Of a stretch of 28,974 nt of DNA, positions 28,900-28,974 are shown in pieces. Source of the DNA: UBA1724 sp963632245. GTDB taxonomy: Bacteria > Verrucomicrobiota > Lentisphaeria > Oligosphaerales > Oligosphaeraceae. The notes under the pieces are model-generated. The model had not been told where the DNA came from, did no database searches, and worked only from the letters and a program-made list of their open reading frames with translations. The DNA lies in assembly GCA_963632245.1 (NCBI GenBank), contig CAVGTF010000010.1, positions 1-28,974 of the forward strand, in the 5' to 3' direction. Each line of letters begins with the position of its first letter. Positions within the stretch are counted from its first letter, which is position 1. The position numbers and the translations under genes are program-made.

Positions 28900-28974
28900 A
28901 TTTACCCCCATTGCCCAAGAAAAATCCCACCGAAAGAATCCAAGAATTCGAGAAACACAACCGGATTACACGAG

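Overview
The window is a GC-rich bacterial chromosome segment. It most likely comes from an anaerobic, Gram-negative member of the PVC superphylum, and Lentisphaerota is my best guess. The pointers are: a pilin-like protein with a prepilin N-terminus and a C-terminal H-x9-DG-type motif, a family greatly expanded in Lentisphaerota, Planctomycetes and Verrucomicrobia; a three-subunit Na+-pumping decarboxylase; an outer-membrane lipid transport (Mla/MCE) operon; and LPS-core genes. The taxonomic call is inference. I see no rRNA, tRNA or CRISPR array.

Layout. From about 264 to 26223 every gene lies on the minus strand; the last three genes (26899 to 28899) are on the plus strand. Read in the direction of transcription on the minus strand: (i) a 1.6-kb NERD-nuclease/superfamily-1 helicase gene flanked by roughly 150-190 bp inverted repeats; (ii) oadG-oadA-oadB, a sodium-translocating oxaloacetate decarboxylase, followed by serA; (iii) an HU/IHF-type DNA-binding protein; (iv) an asparagine-synthetase-like protein lacking the catalytic Cys2; (v) a pilin-like protein with a clear sigma-70-type promoter; (vi) an envelope cluster of LPS kinase, pyrK, waaG and a second LPS kinase; (vii) a three-copy 147-bp tandem repeat; (viii) icd; (ix) an MCE/Mla operon (unknown gene, MlaE with N-terminal STAS-like domain, MlaF, MlaD, PqiC-like lipoprotein) continuing into a TPR protein and a SurA-like chaperone; (x) a 29-residue bS22/mS38-like ribosomal peptide with its own promoter and terminator. 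On the plus strand are a lysine/alanine-rich histone-like protein, a palindromic repeat cluster, an Isf-like iron-sulfur flavoprotein and aat.

How it fits together. The Mla operon, the SurA-like chaperone and the LPS genes all serve outer-membrane biogenesis. The decarboxylase, isocitrate dehydrogenase and SerA are central metabolism, with the decarboxylase coupling oxaloacetate decarboxylation to a sodium gradient. The HU protein and the Lys-rich protein are probable chromatin proteins.

The least explained content is intergenic. A modular repeat family recurs around 10 kb, 24.4 kb and 26.3 kb, with looser relatives at the window start. Its modules are a purine tract, GC hairpins, and a core containing GCCGGTAGGCGGAAGA. 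Two copies in opposite orientation enclose the NERD-helicase gene, which makes that unit the best candidate here for an undescribed mobile or defence cassette.
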